Part shown: one piece after another, positions 16,416 through 24,756 of the stretch
Layout of the letters: each line of letters begins with the position of its first letter
How positions within the stretch are numbered: position 1 is the first letter of the stretch
NCBI GenBank assembly: GCA_017618015.1
Contig: JAFZVC010000076.1
Location: forward strand, 1 to 39,650
Source: Spirochaetaceae bacterium
Lineage (GTDB): Bacteria; Spirochaetota; Spirochaetia; Treponematales; Treponemataceae
Length of the DNA: 39,650 bases
Direction of reading: 5' to 3'
Program-made: the position numbers and the translations under genes
Notes under the pieces: generated by a model
Told to the model about the DNA's origin: nothing
Databases searched by the model: none
The model's input: the letters and a program-made list of their open reading frames with translations, nothing else

Positions 16416-16669
16416 CGTTTATCTTTTTCCCTTCTCATCATAAATATTGTCATATCCTGCTCTAAATCGTCAAGCATTGTGTTAATCCGATTAAGCCTTG
16501 AACTCTTTTTTGCTGTCTCAACTTCTGACAAAGCCGCTGATTTTTTACCACCAGCAGCTCCTACGGGAACAAGGTCTGCCTCAAGTTGAGAATAGCCACA
16601 CCACGGACAATAAACGAAATCCTTACTGATTGTTCTGCCGCATTCAATGCAAACTCCCGGTAAACGCAT
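16409..16669 (-). CDS. Small zinc-ribbon protein
   Basis: An 86-aa protein. The start at 16669 (MRLPGVCIECG) is preferred because GGAG lies 7 nt upstream; the frame extends to 16717 but lacks a site there. Two CxxCG pairs (CIECG at residue 7 and CPWCG at about 22) form a rubredoxin-like zinc ribbon. A short Gly/Ala linker and a charged C-terminal helix (LNRINTMLDDLEQDM) follow, which could form a coiled coil. The specific function was not recognised. It sits between the LysM-M23 peptidase (16 nt upstream) and the deacetylase-like gene (7-nt overlap), suggesting a cytoplasmic partner of this envelope operon. Confidence 0.75.
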   Translation of the reverse strand: MRLPGVCIECGRTISKDFVYCPWCGYSQLEADLVPVGAAGGKKSAALSEVETAKKSSRLNRINTMLDDLEQDMTIFMMRREKDKRC

Positions 16670-16685
16670 ATCTTTCTCCACAAAA

Positions 16686-17864
16686 TTAAAATTGAAGTAT
16701 TGAAGTCGGCGAAACAAGCTGACTGTTCTTATATACTGAAAAATGAAGATGCGGTCCTGTTGAATATCCCGTACTTCCTACATATCCTATTGTCTGTCCC
16801 TGATTAACTGTCTCGCCCTTCTTAACAGAATATTTCTGCATGTGAGCGTACAACGTCTGGTATCCGTTTCCATGGGAGATAATTACATAATTACCGTATG
16901 TATTGCTCCAACCAGCTGTAGAAACTTTTCCACCCATACTCGCACGAATCGGAGTTCCCGCAGAAACAGCAAGATCGATACCAGTGTGGTAGCTTCTTAC
17001 GCCAGTGAACGGATCGGCACGATAACCGAATTCAGATGTAATTCTATAGCTTACGGCAAGCGGCTTTATCCATAGCTCACCAAGTGATTTCTTGAGTGTT
17101 TCAGAGTCGAGTTTTCCGCCCGGAATAAAAAGAACCATTCCCGGCTGAAGGACATCTGAAGTCATGTCGTTCACATCAAGAATATCCTCAACAGAAATAC
17201 CATAACGCGAAGAAATTGATGCAAGAGAATCACCCTGCACTACTTTATAGGAAACGCCGTCCATCGAAGGAATCGTAAGCTTCTGTCCTACCCACAACTT
17301 ACGCACGTTTTCTATATTATTAACTGATATAAGCGTTGAGATATTCGAAAGCCCGAATTTTCTTGATATATCCGTTATGTTGTCACCAGATTTTACTGTG
17401 TACTGGCTGTATTCAACCGTTCTTGTGAAAACTGTTTCCGCCGTAACATCAGCTATGGTTCCGTCGTCACTGACCTGACTGTACTCATCGTCCACGAACA
17501 TCTGCTTCATCGCTGTCTGAACGAGGCTTGCTCCATCAGCTGTTATTTCCGAACCGAATACAGCCTGCTGCGGACGTGAAATAATAAGAAGGTATGCCCT
17601 GAAAAAGAGTACGGAGGCAAGCGAAACCGCCGCAACTACAGCGAAAAACCATCGTAAACTGTATATAGATGCGAAAAGAGCTTTGAAAATCTCTGTACTT
17701 TCTGTCGTAACCCTTACAGCAGCCTTAGCCTGCGCCTCGCTTTTCTTGCGTACCGAACGCTGTACTATACGCTGCTTTTCAAGCATTTTATCTAAAGAAA
17801 CCGGCTCATATTCAGGGCTTCTATATGAGCGTGAATCAAGAAAACTGATAATTTCCATACTCAT
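16686..17864 (-). CDS. LysM domain M23 metallopeptidase (murein hydrolase)
   Basis: A 392-aa bitopic envelope protein. It has a cytoplasmic tail of about 70 residues and one TM helix (WFFAVVAAVSLASVLFF). Two LysM peptidoglycan-binding repeats follow (YTVKSGDNITDISRKFG and YKVVQGDSLASISSRYG, about 154-250). The C-terminus is an M23/LytM endopeptidase domain. Zinc-site motifs are intact: HTGIDL and HLHF near the C-terminus, plus the substrate-side YAHM. It should cleave peptide cross-links, or activate amidases if confined to that role. First gene of a three-gene operon, divergent from lepB with a 40-bp shared promoter region. Two starts two codons apart (17864, 17858) are possible; neither has a clear ribosome-binding site. 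Confidence 0.92.
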   Translation of the reverse strand: MSMEIISFLDSRSYRSPEYEPVSLDKMLEKQRIVQRSVRKKSEAQAKAAVRVTTESTEIFKALFASIYSLRWFFAVVAAVSLASVLFFRAYLLIISRPQQAVFGSEITADGASLVQTAMKQMFVDDEYSQVSDDGTIADVTAETVFTRTVEYSQYTVKSGDNITDISRKFGLSNISTLISVNNIENVRKLWVGQKLTIPSMDGVSYKVVQGDSLASISSRYGISVEDILDVNDMTSDVLQPGMVLFIPGGKLDSETLKKSLGELWIKPLAVSYRITSEFGYRADPFTGVRSYHTGIDLAVSAGTPIRASMGGKVSTAGWSNTYGNYVIISHGNGYQTLYAHMQKYSVKKGETVNQGQTIGYVGSTGYSTGPHLHFSVYKNSQLVSPTSILQF

Positions 17865-17867
17865 CTA

Positions 17868-17896
17868 TCGACATAAACAAAGCTCCATATTAGAAT
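17868..17896 (+). promoter_or_regulatory. lepB promoter, -10 box 8 nt from ATG
   Basis: TCGACA (17868-17873), a 17-bp spacer and TAGAAT (17891-17896) precede the ATG at 17905 by 8 nt, with no Shine-Dalgarno sequence. The 5' UTR would be about 0-2 nt. The region also covers the start of the divergent LysM-M23 gene. Confidence 0.55.
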
Positions 17897-17904
17897 AAAC
17901 TGTT

Positions 17905-18408
17905 ATGAAATCCGGTAAAAGACATCTGATTGCATACATTATCGCAGGAATTTTGCTTGGCATAATTCTGAGAGTGTTCGTAATAGACGTGGAGAAAGTC
18001 TCCGGAACTTCTATGGAACCAACGATAAAAGAGGGCGAAACAGTACTGATAAACAAGCTTGCATACGGAATTGAAAACCCTTTCAGCAACAATCTTCTTG
18101 TCCATTGGGCAGAGCCCGAACCGGGTGATATAATAACTTACTACATGAACAATAAGCTAGTTATGAAACGATGCGTTGCCACAGAAAATACGGTACTGGA
18201 TTTTTCAAAGGATTCAGGGTATAGTCTTTCCGTGGGGGGAACAAAAATTCCTTTGACAGAACAGCAATATCAGCGCATTAAATACGATACATCGGTACCG
18301 GAGGGGACAGTTCTTGCAATCGGCGACAATTACGATGAGTCAGTAGATTCACGCGACTACGGTTTTATTGAAGTTAATTGCATACTTGGTAAAATAATAT
18401 GGCACTGA
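17905..18408 (+). CDS. lepB: Signal peptidase I
   Basis: A 167-aa membrane-anchored serine protease that removes Sec/Tat signal peptides outside the inner membrane. One N-terminal TM helix (LIAYIIAGILLGIILRVFV) is followed by the catalytic Ser S36 in SGTSMEPT and the general-base Lys K88 in VMKRCVA. The late GDNYDESVDSRDYG box is the family's SPase I signature. It is shorter than E. coli LepB and is closer in size to Gram-positive SipS types. It overlaps ftsI by 10 nt, so secretion and septal wall synthesis genes are translationally coupled here. No ribosome-binding site; probable leaderless transcript. Confidence 0.93.
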   Translation: MKSGKRHLIAYIIAGILLGIILRVFVIDVEKVSGTSMEPTIKEGETVLINKLAYGIENPFSNNLLVHWAEPEPGDIITYYMNNKLVMKRCVATENTVLDFSKDSGYSLSVGGTKIPLTEQQYQRIKYDTSVPEGTVLAIGDNYDESVDSRDYGFIEVNCILGKIIWH

Positions 18409-20294
18409 ACAAATTCATTTCAAAACCCAGGCTCATAATTCTCGTCGTATGTTTTATCCTTTTCGCCGGTTATGTAATCGTCTCTTACGGAATCCTTGCT
18501 TTCAAAGAAAACAAAGTCGCTGTGAATGCCACAATCGAAATTGAGCGCGGCTCGATACTCGACAACAGCGGAAAACCGCTCGCCGTCGATACGACGTTCT
18601 ATCATCTTGCGGCGACCCCTTCCCTTCTTAAGAACAAAGAGGGCCTTGCCGCCCAAGTAATTGCGCCCGTAACAGGGCTTGCGCCTGAGACGATAAAAGA
18701 CATGATTCTTAATAATCGGACTGACTTCCTTTACATAAAGAAAAAGCTTTCTGAAAGCCAGCACGATGACCTTCTTACCGCTATAAACAACAACGAACTT
18801 CGGAACGGACTTTTCTTCGACTCTATTCCTGGACGAATATACCCAGAGAATGCGCTTGCCTCTCAGGTCGTAGGCTTTATGGGCGACGACGGCATAGGAC
18901 TTTCGGGCATAGAATACTCGATGCAGGATGTTTTGTCGCCGGAAATACCCGCGCTTAACGACATAACAGAAAACACGACGCTACGCGGAAAAAACGTCTA
19001 CCTTACGATAGACTCCATTCTGCAGTACAAACTTGAGAAGATCGCCGATGAGGCAATGCGCTCCACTGAAGCGGAAAGTCTGATGCTTATCGCGATGGAA
19101 GCAAAAACTGGCGAGATTCTTTCATACATAAGTCTTCCGGCGGCAAACCTGAACGAGTATCCGTCGAGTAGCCCTGAGCAGCAAATGAACAGACCGACCG
19201 TAATCGCATACGAACCTGGTTCGGTCTTTAAGATTTTTTCAGTCGCTTCGTTCATCGAATCAGGCGTTATAAACAAAAATGACACGTTCGTTTGCGACGG
19301 CCGTTTCGAGATTACAGATGCGAAGGGCGAGAAAGTCGTTATGACTTGTCTTGACCATCATGGCAAGATAACAGCGGAGGAAGCCCTTAAATACTCGTGC
19401 AATGACGCGCTGGCACAGATGAGCCAGAAAATCGATACACAACTTTTCCTGGACTACATACACAAATTCGGCTTCGGCTCAAAGACTGGAATTGAGCTGC
19501 CGACAGAAACGCGCGGATTCGTGAACAGCCCGGAAAACAAGTCAATTTGGTCGCTCAGGTCCAAGCCGACTATCTCTATCGGACAGGAGATAAGCGTTTC
19601 CGCCGTACAGATGGTTCAGGCTGCTTCCACAATCGCAAACAGCGGCGTTCCGGTACAGCCGACGCTTATTTCAAAGATTGTCGATGCGTCCGGCAACATT
19701 GAGTTCGAGCACGAACCGACCTTTAAAGAGCGCGTTATATCTGAAAGTACGGCGAAATACATACTTGGCTGTATGGAGACTGTCGCGCGCACAGGTACGG
19801 GCCACAGGGCAAACCTTGCGGACGTTTCTATCGGCGTAAAAACCGGTACCGCGCAGATGCTCGACGAGAACGGACACGGCTACAGTGACACAGACTTCCT
19901 TTCGAACTGTATGGCGATATTCCCTGTCGATTCTCCTGAAATAATACTGTATATCGTCATAAGCAAAGCAAAGGGCGAGACGTATGCAGGACGCATCGTC
20001 GCTCCTGTCATCGCACAGGCAGCCGACGTGATAATAGACCATCTTGGCATGGCGCGCGCGAACGCCGCTTCAATACTTCATTCCGGCTCAATCTCGTTCT
20101 ATACGGGAAAACCGGCTGAAATCGGTGATACGCTCCCTGATTTTACGGGAACGCCGAAAAAGCTTCTCACAGACTTGCTCGAGCGAACTGATCTTACGAT
20201 ACGCATTGAAGGCGACGGTTACGTAGTTTCGCAGAATCCGCCGCCAGGAACGCCTGTGACAGAAGGCATGACGATAGAGCTGCGTCTTGAATAA
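18399..20294 (+). CDS. ftsI: Class B penicillin-binding protein with C-terminal PASTA domain
   Basis: A 631-aa septal-type peptidoglycan transpeptidase. One N-terminal TM helix is followed by a dimerisation domain starting at RGSILDNSGKPLAV. The transpeptidase domain has S275-VFK278, S333-CN335 and K481-TG. The last 60 residues (PDFTGTPKKLLTDLLE through NPPPGTPVTEGM) are one PASTA repeat, known to bind muropeptides or beta-lactams in other proteins. The ATG lies inside lepB and overlaps it by 10 nt, so translation is likely coupled. The assignment to FtsI/PBP3 rather than SpoVD/PBP2x reflects general class B architecture; the exact paralogue is less sure. Confidence 0.9.
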   Translation: MALNKFISKPRLIILVVCFILFAGYVIVSYGILAFKENKVAVNATIEIERGSILDNSGKPLAVDTTFYHLAATPSLLKNKEGLAAQVIAPVTGLAPETIKDMILNNRTDFLYIKKKLSESQHDDLLTAINNNELRNGLFFDSIPGRIYPENALASQVVGFMGDDGIGLSGIEYSMQDVLSPEIPALNDITENTTLRGKNVYLTIDSILQYKLEKIADEAMRSTEAESLMLIAMEAKTGEILSYISLPAANLNEYPSSSPEQQMNRPTVIAYEPGSVFKIFSVASFIESGVINKNDTFVCDGRFEITDAKGEKVVMTCLDHHGKITAEEALKYSCNDALAQMSQKIDTQLFLDYIHKFGFGSKTGIELPTETRGFVNSPENKSIWSLRSKPTISIGQEISVSAVQMVQAASTIANSGVPVQPTLISKIVDASGNIEFEHEPTFKERVISESTAKYILGCMETVARTGTGHRANLADVSIGVKTGTAQMLDENGHGYSDTDFLSNCMAIFPVDSPEIILYIVISKAKGETYAGRIVAPVIAQAADVIIDHLGMARANAASILHSGSISFYTGKPAEIGDTLPDFTGTPKKLLTDLLERTDLTIRIEGDGYVVSQNPPPGTPVTEGMTIELRLE

Positions 20295-20310
20295 GGGTCG
20301 GGAAGCAGAT

Positions 20311-22197
20311 ATGCCGGATTTACCAGACTCATCAATTTACGAAAAAAACATCGACGCATTCCGAACCCGATTCCCGGAATTGTTTGCCCTTATGGAGCAA
20401 AACCTTCTTCCGGGTGGCAAAACACCCGCTCTTCCCCAAAACACAACGCTTCAACAAGCGAAAAACGGCTCTTGGACGGCTCTTTTCGAAGGCACGCTTC
20501 TCCATTCCTCATACAACCCTGAGCGCGAGGCTGAAAAACTTGTTTCCGCCGTTTCGGACAAAGAGTTTTCCTCCGGTGTCTTTTTAGGCACAGGGCTTGG
20601 GTATGCCCCTGTCTGTTTTGCCGAGAAATTTCCCAAAAAGACGCTCATAATCATTGAGCCTGACGTTAATCACCTTATAACAGCCTTTTACACGGTAGAC
20701 TGGCAGCCCATTTTCCGGCACCTTTCCTGCATCATCCTCACAGGCGCGACACACCCACAAATTATCGCGTTACTTGAAAAAGTCGGCCTTGAAGACTGCC
20801 ATTTCTTTGAAACGCCGGCACACGAGCTCCATGATCCGCACTTTTTCAATTCGCTTAAACGCCTTGTTGAACGCAATAAACAAAAACACAAAATAAACAG
20901 CCGTACGCTGAAAACTTTTTCGCGCCTGTGGTTCAGCAATATGTGCAGGAACATAGACCAAATGGCTTTGCGTACCGGAATAACATCGTTTGAAGGGAAA
21001 GCTGCCGGCATTCCAGCGTGTATAATAGCCGCCGGTCCCTCCCTTGATACAGTTCTTCCATTCCTTGCAGAACTAAAAAAACGCTGCATCCTTATTTGTG
21101 TCGATACGGCTTTACGCGCTTGCCTCCGCACCGGTGTGCAGCCTCATTTCGTGGTGCTTACCGACCCGCAGTATTGGAACGCGCGCCATATAGCAGGACT
21201 TTCCGCTCCGGAAACTATTCTCATCACAGAGACAGCTGCCTACCCGACTGTTTTCCGCTTCGACTGTAAGAGCATACACCTCTGCTCATCGTTCTTTCCG
21301 CTCGGTCAGTACATAGAAAAACATACTCGCATAAACGGAAAACTTGGAACAGGTGGCTCTGTCGCGTCTACGACATGGGATTTCGCACGCTTTTGCGGTT
21401 GCCGCACAATATATGTCGCAGGACTTGACCTAGGTTTTCCGAGCGGAAAGACACACACTAAGGGCAGCACTTTTGAAGAAAAAGCCCACATTGACGCGAA
21501 TCGTCTTAAAAACGCGGAGACATCAATCTCTGGCGCGCTTTTTTCCGCGAACAGCATAACCGCAAAAAGCTATGACGGAAACCCGATAAAAACAGACAAC
21601 CGCATGACGATGTACGCATGGTGGTTCGAAAGCCGGTGCGCGGAATACACTGATGTCAACACGATAACGCTTACACCAGAAAGTCTTGCAATACCTGGAA
21701 TTAAGCAGACTGCTCCGCAACAAAACCCCAGCACACCTGCTTTGACACCCGCCCTCGCCGCCGTTCTGTCCGAACCCTCGCGCGAAAAAGAAATAGACGC
21801 AGTCATCGAATCGTGTGAAAAAGAAAGCCTTTCAACAAGTTATGAAGAACGGCGGTCTACACTTTACAACGCGCTTAAATCGCTCCATAACGACTTATTG
21901 AACATGAAGCAATGCGCGGAAAAAGCTGTTTTCCTGTGTAAGACGCACTGCCAGAATGACGCGGAATACAAGCGCGTAACTTCTTCCCTTTCCGAATGTG
22001 ACAAAACGCTTTTGAAAAGCGAAGTTTCAGAATTAGCATCTCTTCTGTTCCCCGGAAAAGAAGAGCTTGATGTGTTAAAGGCCGGCATCAAGCCGGATAG
22101 CACCAATCCGTATGCGGCTAATCTTCGTACATCAGAGCTTGTATATGCAAGAATCCTCGACTCTATCGAACAGTGGGAAAGCAGGCTTCCACACTGA
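20311..22197 (+). CDS. DUF115 / MptE-like motility-associated glycosyltransferase family protein
   Basis: A 628-aa cytoplasmic protein. The DUF115 core (about 240-330) shows CIIAAGPSLDTVLP, ILICVDTALRACLRTG and HFVVLTDPQYWN, with GLDLGFPSGKTHT near residue 375. Family members are annotated as motility accessory factors (Maf) that add nonulosonic sugars to flagellins, or as MptE-like enzymes. A role in flagellin or envelope glycosylation is likely but not shown. The start at 20311 (MPDLPDSS) is preferred, with GGGAAG just upstream; the TTG at 20287 overlaps ftsI and lacks a site. It follows ftsI by 16 nt, so it is third in the lepB operon. The gene is followed by a 235-bp spacer with a terminator at 22335. 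Confidence 0.85.
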   Translation: MPDLPDSSIYEKNIDAFRTRFPELFALMEQNLLPGGKTPALPQNTTLQQAKNGSWTALFEGTLLHSSYNPEREAEKLVSAVSDKEFSSGVFLGTGLGYAPVCFAEKFPKKTLIIIEPDVNHLITAFYTVDWQPIFRHLSCIILTGATHPQIIALLEKVGLEDCHFFETPAHELHDPHFFNSLKRLVERNKQKHKINSRTLKTFSRLWFSNMCRNIDQMALRTGITSFEGKAAGIPACIIAAGPSLDTVLPFLAELKKRCILICVDTALRACLRTGVQPHFVVLTDPQYWNARHIAGLSAPETILITETAAYPTVFRFDCKSIHLCSSFFPLGQYIEKHTRINGKLGTGGSVASTTWDFARFCGCRTIYVAGLDLGFPSGKTHTKGSTFEEKAHIDANRLKNAETSISGALFSANSITAKSYDGNPIKTDNRMTMYAWWFESRCAEYTDVNTITLTPESLAIPGIKQTAPQQNPSTPALTPALAAVLSEPSREKEIDAVIESCEKESLSTSYEERRSTLYNALKSLHNDLLNMKQCAEKAVFLCKTHCQNDAEYKRVTSSLSECDKTLLKSEVSELASLLFPGKEELDVLKAGIKPDSTNPYAANLRTSELVYARILDSIEQWESRLPH

Positions 22198-22274
22198 CAC
22201 TCTTGTACTCTGTAAAAAAACTTACTAAAGAAACAGCTTATCCCCTCCGATATTATTATTGTTGATAAAACATG

Positions 22275-22374
22275 CTTCGGACGGTATCGACATCCAGACG
22301 GCCGAGGATAATGTTATAAACAATATATATTTCTGCCGGAGGACAAGTGTGAGACGTTTTCCGGCTATTTTTTT
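22275..22374 (+). ncRNA. Candidate small RNA or structured 3' UTR
   Basis: A hairpin CTTCGG...CCGAGG (22275-22307, 21-nt loop) is followed by an AT-rich linker and a 10-bp GC-rich terminator with a U tract. The stretch starts about 78 nt after the DUF115 stop and ends before the promoter of the 22433 gene, so it fits neither gene. A -10-like TTGATAAAA lies just upstream. It may be an independent sRNA or a processed 3' UTR; no known RNA family was recognised. Confidence 0.3.
22335..22374 (+). terminator. Intrinsic terminator of the lepB-ftsI-DUF115 operon or sRNA
   Basis: A 10-bp stem GCCGGAGGAC / GTTTTCCGGC (22335-22344 with 22356-22365, two G.U pairs) with an 11-nt loop is followed by TATTTTTTT. 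Confidence 0.88.
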
Positions 22375-22397
22375 GTCAAGTTTACCCCTCTACTCCC

Positions 22398-22426
22398 TTA
22401 TGTAAAATCAGATTTTATGCGATAAT
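22398..22426 (+). promoter_or_regulatory. Extended -10 promoter of the HD-GYP gene (leaderless)
   Basis: TTATGT (22398-22403), a 17-bp spacer, and TGC-GATAAT (22418-22426), an extended -10. The ATG at 22433 is 6 nt downstream with no ribosome-binding site. Confidence 0.55.
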
Positions 22427-22432
22427 AGAAAT

Positions 22433-23716
22433 ATGAACAGTTTTAAAGTGTCTGATATAAAACCTGGTGTTTTTTTTACTGACGACGTTACAATTGATAA
22501 AACTTTTCTTCTTCTCAACAATGAGATCCCTGTATCCGAGGAGCTTTTAAAAGCACTCAACGATTGGTCTTTTACTGAAGTTTACAGTGAAGGCTCAATT
22601 GGCACCGCGGACGCAGCAAAGGCTTCCGAAATACCGGAAGCTGGTCTTATCGAAATAACGAACGACAACGAAGAGGAACCGAGTAAGTCTACAATACAGA
22701 AACCAGACAGCGAAGCTCTTAAACAGTCAATTGAAAATGTTGAGCAGCAGGACACTCAGAACACAGAAACTTCACGCATTACAACTGTTCTTAACGTATA
22801 CAATGAATATCTGAATTATATTTACGCCGTATACACTCGATTTGCGACACACAAAGAACTTGATTACGAGGATATTTCCGCAACTGTCAAGGAACTTTGC
22901 TTTTTCATAAAGGACAACAAGAACTATATTCTTCGTCTTGATTCAACACAGGACCCACAGAGCAAAATGTTCCTGATAAACCATTCTCTCCGCTCCACAA
23001 TAATCGCCATAACGATTGGTTTCCAGCTGCGTTTCCCGCTTTCTAAGCTTATTGAGCTCGGTGTTTCCTGCATTCTGCACGAAATCGGTATGCTTCAGCT
23101 GCCACCGCAGTATTATCTTGCCGATAAAACACTTTCTGGCGTTGAGCGTAAAGCGATACTCACCCACCCGCTTCATTCGTACAACATACTGAAAAAAGCG
23201 AATTTCCCGCTGAGCATCTGCCTTGGCGTTCTTGACCACCACGAGCGTGAGGACGGCTCAGGCTATCCGCGTCATCTTTCTGGCGGCGACATGTCGCTTT
23301 ACGCAAAGATAATCGCAGTCGCCTGCTCTTACGAAGCGATAACCGCACCGCGTCATTACAAGGATGCTCAAGGCTCTTATGAGGCGATGGTCGAAATCCT
23401 TAAGAACAGCCGCAAGACATATAACGAAAGCATTATCCGCGCGCTTCTTTGCGCACTCTCGCTTTTCCCGATCGGAAGCTATGTTTATCTTTCTGACGGA
23501 AGAATCGGACAAGTCGTTGACGCGAACCCTGAAAACCCGAAGAACCCGATTGTACAGGTTCTTAACGACCCGACTACTCTTGATGATAAAGAAGAGACAA
23601 TTACAACATCGGATACGGGAATCCACATTGTTCGTGCGTTGAATAAAGAAGAAACGGAAGAAGTCCGCAATTCCGCCGCTGAAATCGAAGAAATGCGGTC
23701 GAATAAAAAGCAGTAA
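22433..23716 (+). CDS. HD-GYP-type phosphohydrolase, probable c-di-GMP phosphodiesterase-like
   Basis: A 427-aa cytoplasmic protein. The N-terminal 110 residues are acidic and unassigned. The HD-GYP domain (about 170-370) shows NHSLRST, HEIGM (H216-E217), HHEREDGSGYP (H269, H270, G277-Y278-P279) and AVACSYEAIT. These proteins hydrolyse cyclic di-GMP, which controls spirochaete motility. The canonical HDxGK is HEIGM here: the Asp metal ligand is Glu and the following Lys is Met, so activity could be altered. The C-terminal 60 residues after SDGRIGQVVDAN are acidic. It converges on the aldo/keto reductase gene with a 3-nt gap. Confidence 0.85.
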   Translation: MNSFKVSDIKPGVFFTDDVTIDKTFLLLNNEIPVSEELLKALNDWSFTEVYSEGSIGTADAAKASEIPEAGLIEITNDNEEEPSKSTIQKPDSEALKQSIENVEQQDTQNTETSRITTVLNVYNEYLNYIYAVYTRFATHKELDYEDISATVKELCFFIKDNKNYILRLDSTQDPQSKMFLINHSLRSTIIAITIGFQLRFPLSKLIELGVSCILHEIGMLQLPPQYYLADKTLSGVERKAILTHPLHSYNILKKANFPLSICLGVLDHHEREDGSGYPRHLSGGDMSLYAKIIAVACSYEAITAPRHYKDAQGSYEAMVEILKNSRKTYNESIIRALLCALSLFPIGSYVYLSDGRIGQVVDANPENPKNPIVQVLNDPTTLDDKEETITTSDTGIHIVRALNKEETEEVRNSAAEIEEMRSNKKQ

Positions 23717-23719
23717 TTT

Positions 23720-24742
23720 CTATTTTTTTGATTCGTACATCGCCAGATAATCCGCAAGATGCTTTGGAAGCGTCTCGAACGGCTTCAGGTGATACGGACA
23801 CTTTTGTGCGCACGCGCCGCATTTCGTACAGCTTTCAATACGCATCATTTTCTCGTGCCATTCGGGTGTAAGCCAGTTTTCAGAAGGAGCGCGGCGCAAA
23901 AGCTGCATCATGCGGTTCGCGTCATTTATCGGGATGTTCTGTGGACACGGCAGACAGTAGCCGCACCCACGGCAAAAATCGCCTGAAAGTTCAGCACGTT
24001 CTTCCATCGCTTCTATACGGAATTTCTCGTCTACAAGCGGAGGATGCGCCTCAAAGTAAAGGATCTGCTGAATCTCCTCCATTTTCTGGATGCCCCAGAT
24101 TGGAACGACATTCTCGTACTGGCGGATAAAACCGAACGCCAGCGGGATATTCGTCAGAAGACCGCCGCACAACGCTTTCATGGCAATAAAGCCCACATCG
24201 TTTTTCTCGCACAGCTTTACAAGCTCTATTTCCTCATTGGTGGCGAGCAAGCTGAACGGATACTGGACAGTCTCGTACAAGCCGGAAAGCGCCGCGCTCC
24301 GGGCTATTTCCAAAGAATGCGACGTAATTCCGATATGGCGAATCTTCCCCTGATTTTTAAGCGTGACAAGCGTGTCGTAAAGCCTGTCTTTGCTGCCCGG
24401 CACAGGAAGGAAACCGGGATTATGCAGCTGATATAAGTCTATATAATCAGTCTGCAAAGCCTCAAGGCTCTTAGAAAGATCATCCCTAAGAGCCTCGGCT
24501 GTAACGGCAGCTGATTTAGTCGCGATGAAAACGTCTTTTCTCATTCCGTAAAAAGCAAAACCGAGCTTTTCTTCGCTGTCGGAGTAAGCTCGTGCGGTAT
24601 CAAAGAAGTTGATTCCGCCCTCGTAAGCCGCGCGTACAATCGACACAGCCTCTTCCATATCCTTTACACGCTGGATTGGAAGCGAGCCGAACGATGAGCG
24701 GCTTACCATCATGTTTGTTTTTCCCAGAGAGACGTATTCCAT
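23720..24742 (-). CDS. Aldo/keto reductase with C-terminal 4Fe-4S clusters
   Basis: A 340-aa oxidoreductase. The N-terminal AKR barrel has the family tetrad in context: NFFDTARAYSD (Asp, Tyr), VFIATKSA (Lys) and LYQLHNPG (His). The C-terminal 80 residues carry CRGCGYCLPC and CTKCGACAQKCPYH, two cysteine clusters that probably bind iron-sulfur centres. This places it in the anaerobe-enriched AKR-ferredoxin fusion group; the substrate is unknown. The start at 24742 has AAGGTG 6-7 nt upstream. It lies 14 nt after the glyQS stop and is likely its operon partner. No terminator separates it from the converging HD-GYP gene. Confidence 0.9.
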   Translation of the reverse strand: MEYVSLGKTNMMVSRSSFGSLPIQRVKDMEEAVSIVRAAYEGGINFFDTARAYSDSEEKLGFAFYGMRKDVFIATKSAAVTAEALRDDLSKSLEALQTDYIDLYQLHNPGFLPVPGSKDRLYDTLVTLKNQGKIRHIGITSHSLEIARSAALSGLYETVQYPFSLLATNEEIELVKLCEKNDVGFIAMKALCGGLLTNIPLAFGFIRQYENVVPIWGIQKMEEIQQILYFEAHPPLVDEKFRIEAMEERAELSGDFCRGCGYCLPCPQNIPINDANRMMQLLRRAPSENWLTPEWHEKMMRIESCTKCGACAQKCPYHLKPFETLPKHLADYLAMYESKK

Positions 24743-24756
24743 CGTGACACCTTCAG

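Noticed and set aside
22270..22310. tmRNA start or mini-ykkC (guanidine) riboswitch
   Set aside because: ACGGTATCGACA looks like a tmRNA 5' end and two ACGG loops hint at mini-ykkC, but there is no tRNA-like 3' end with CCA, and the ACGG copies are not in proper hairpin loops.
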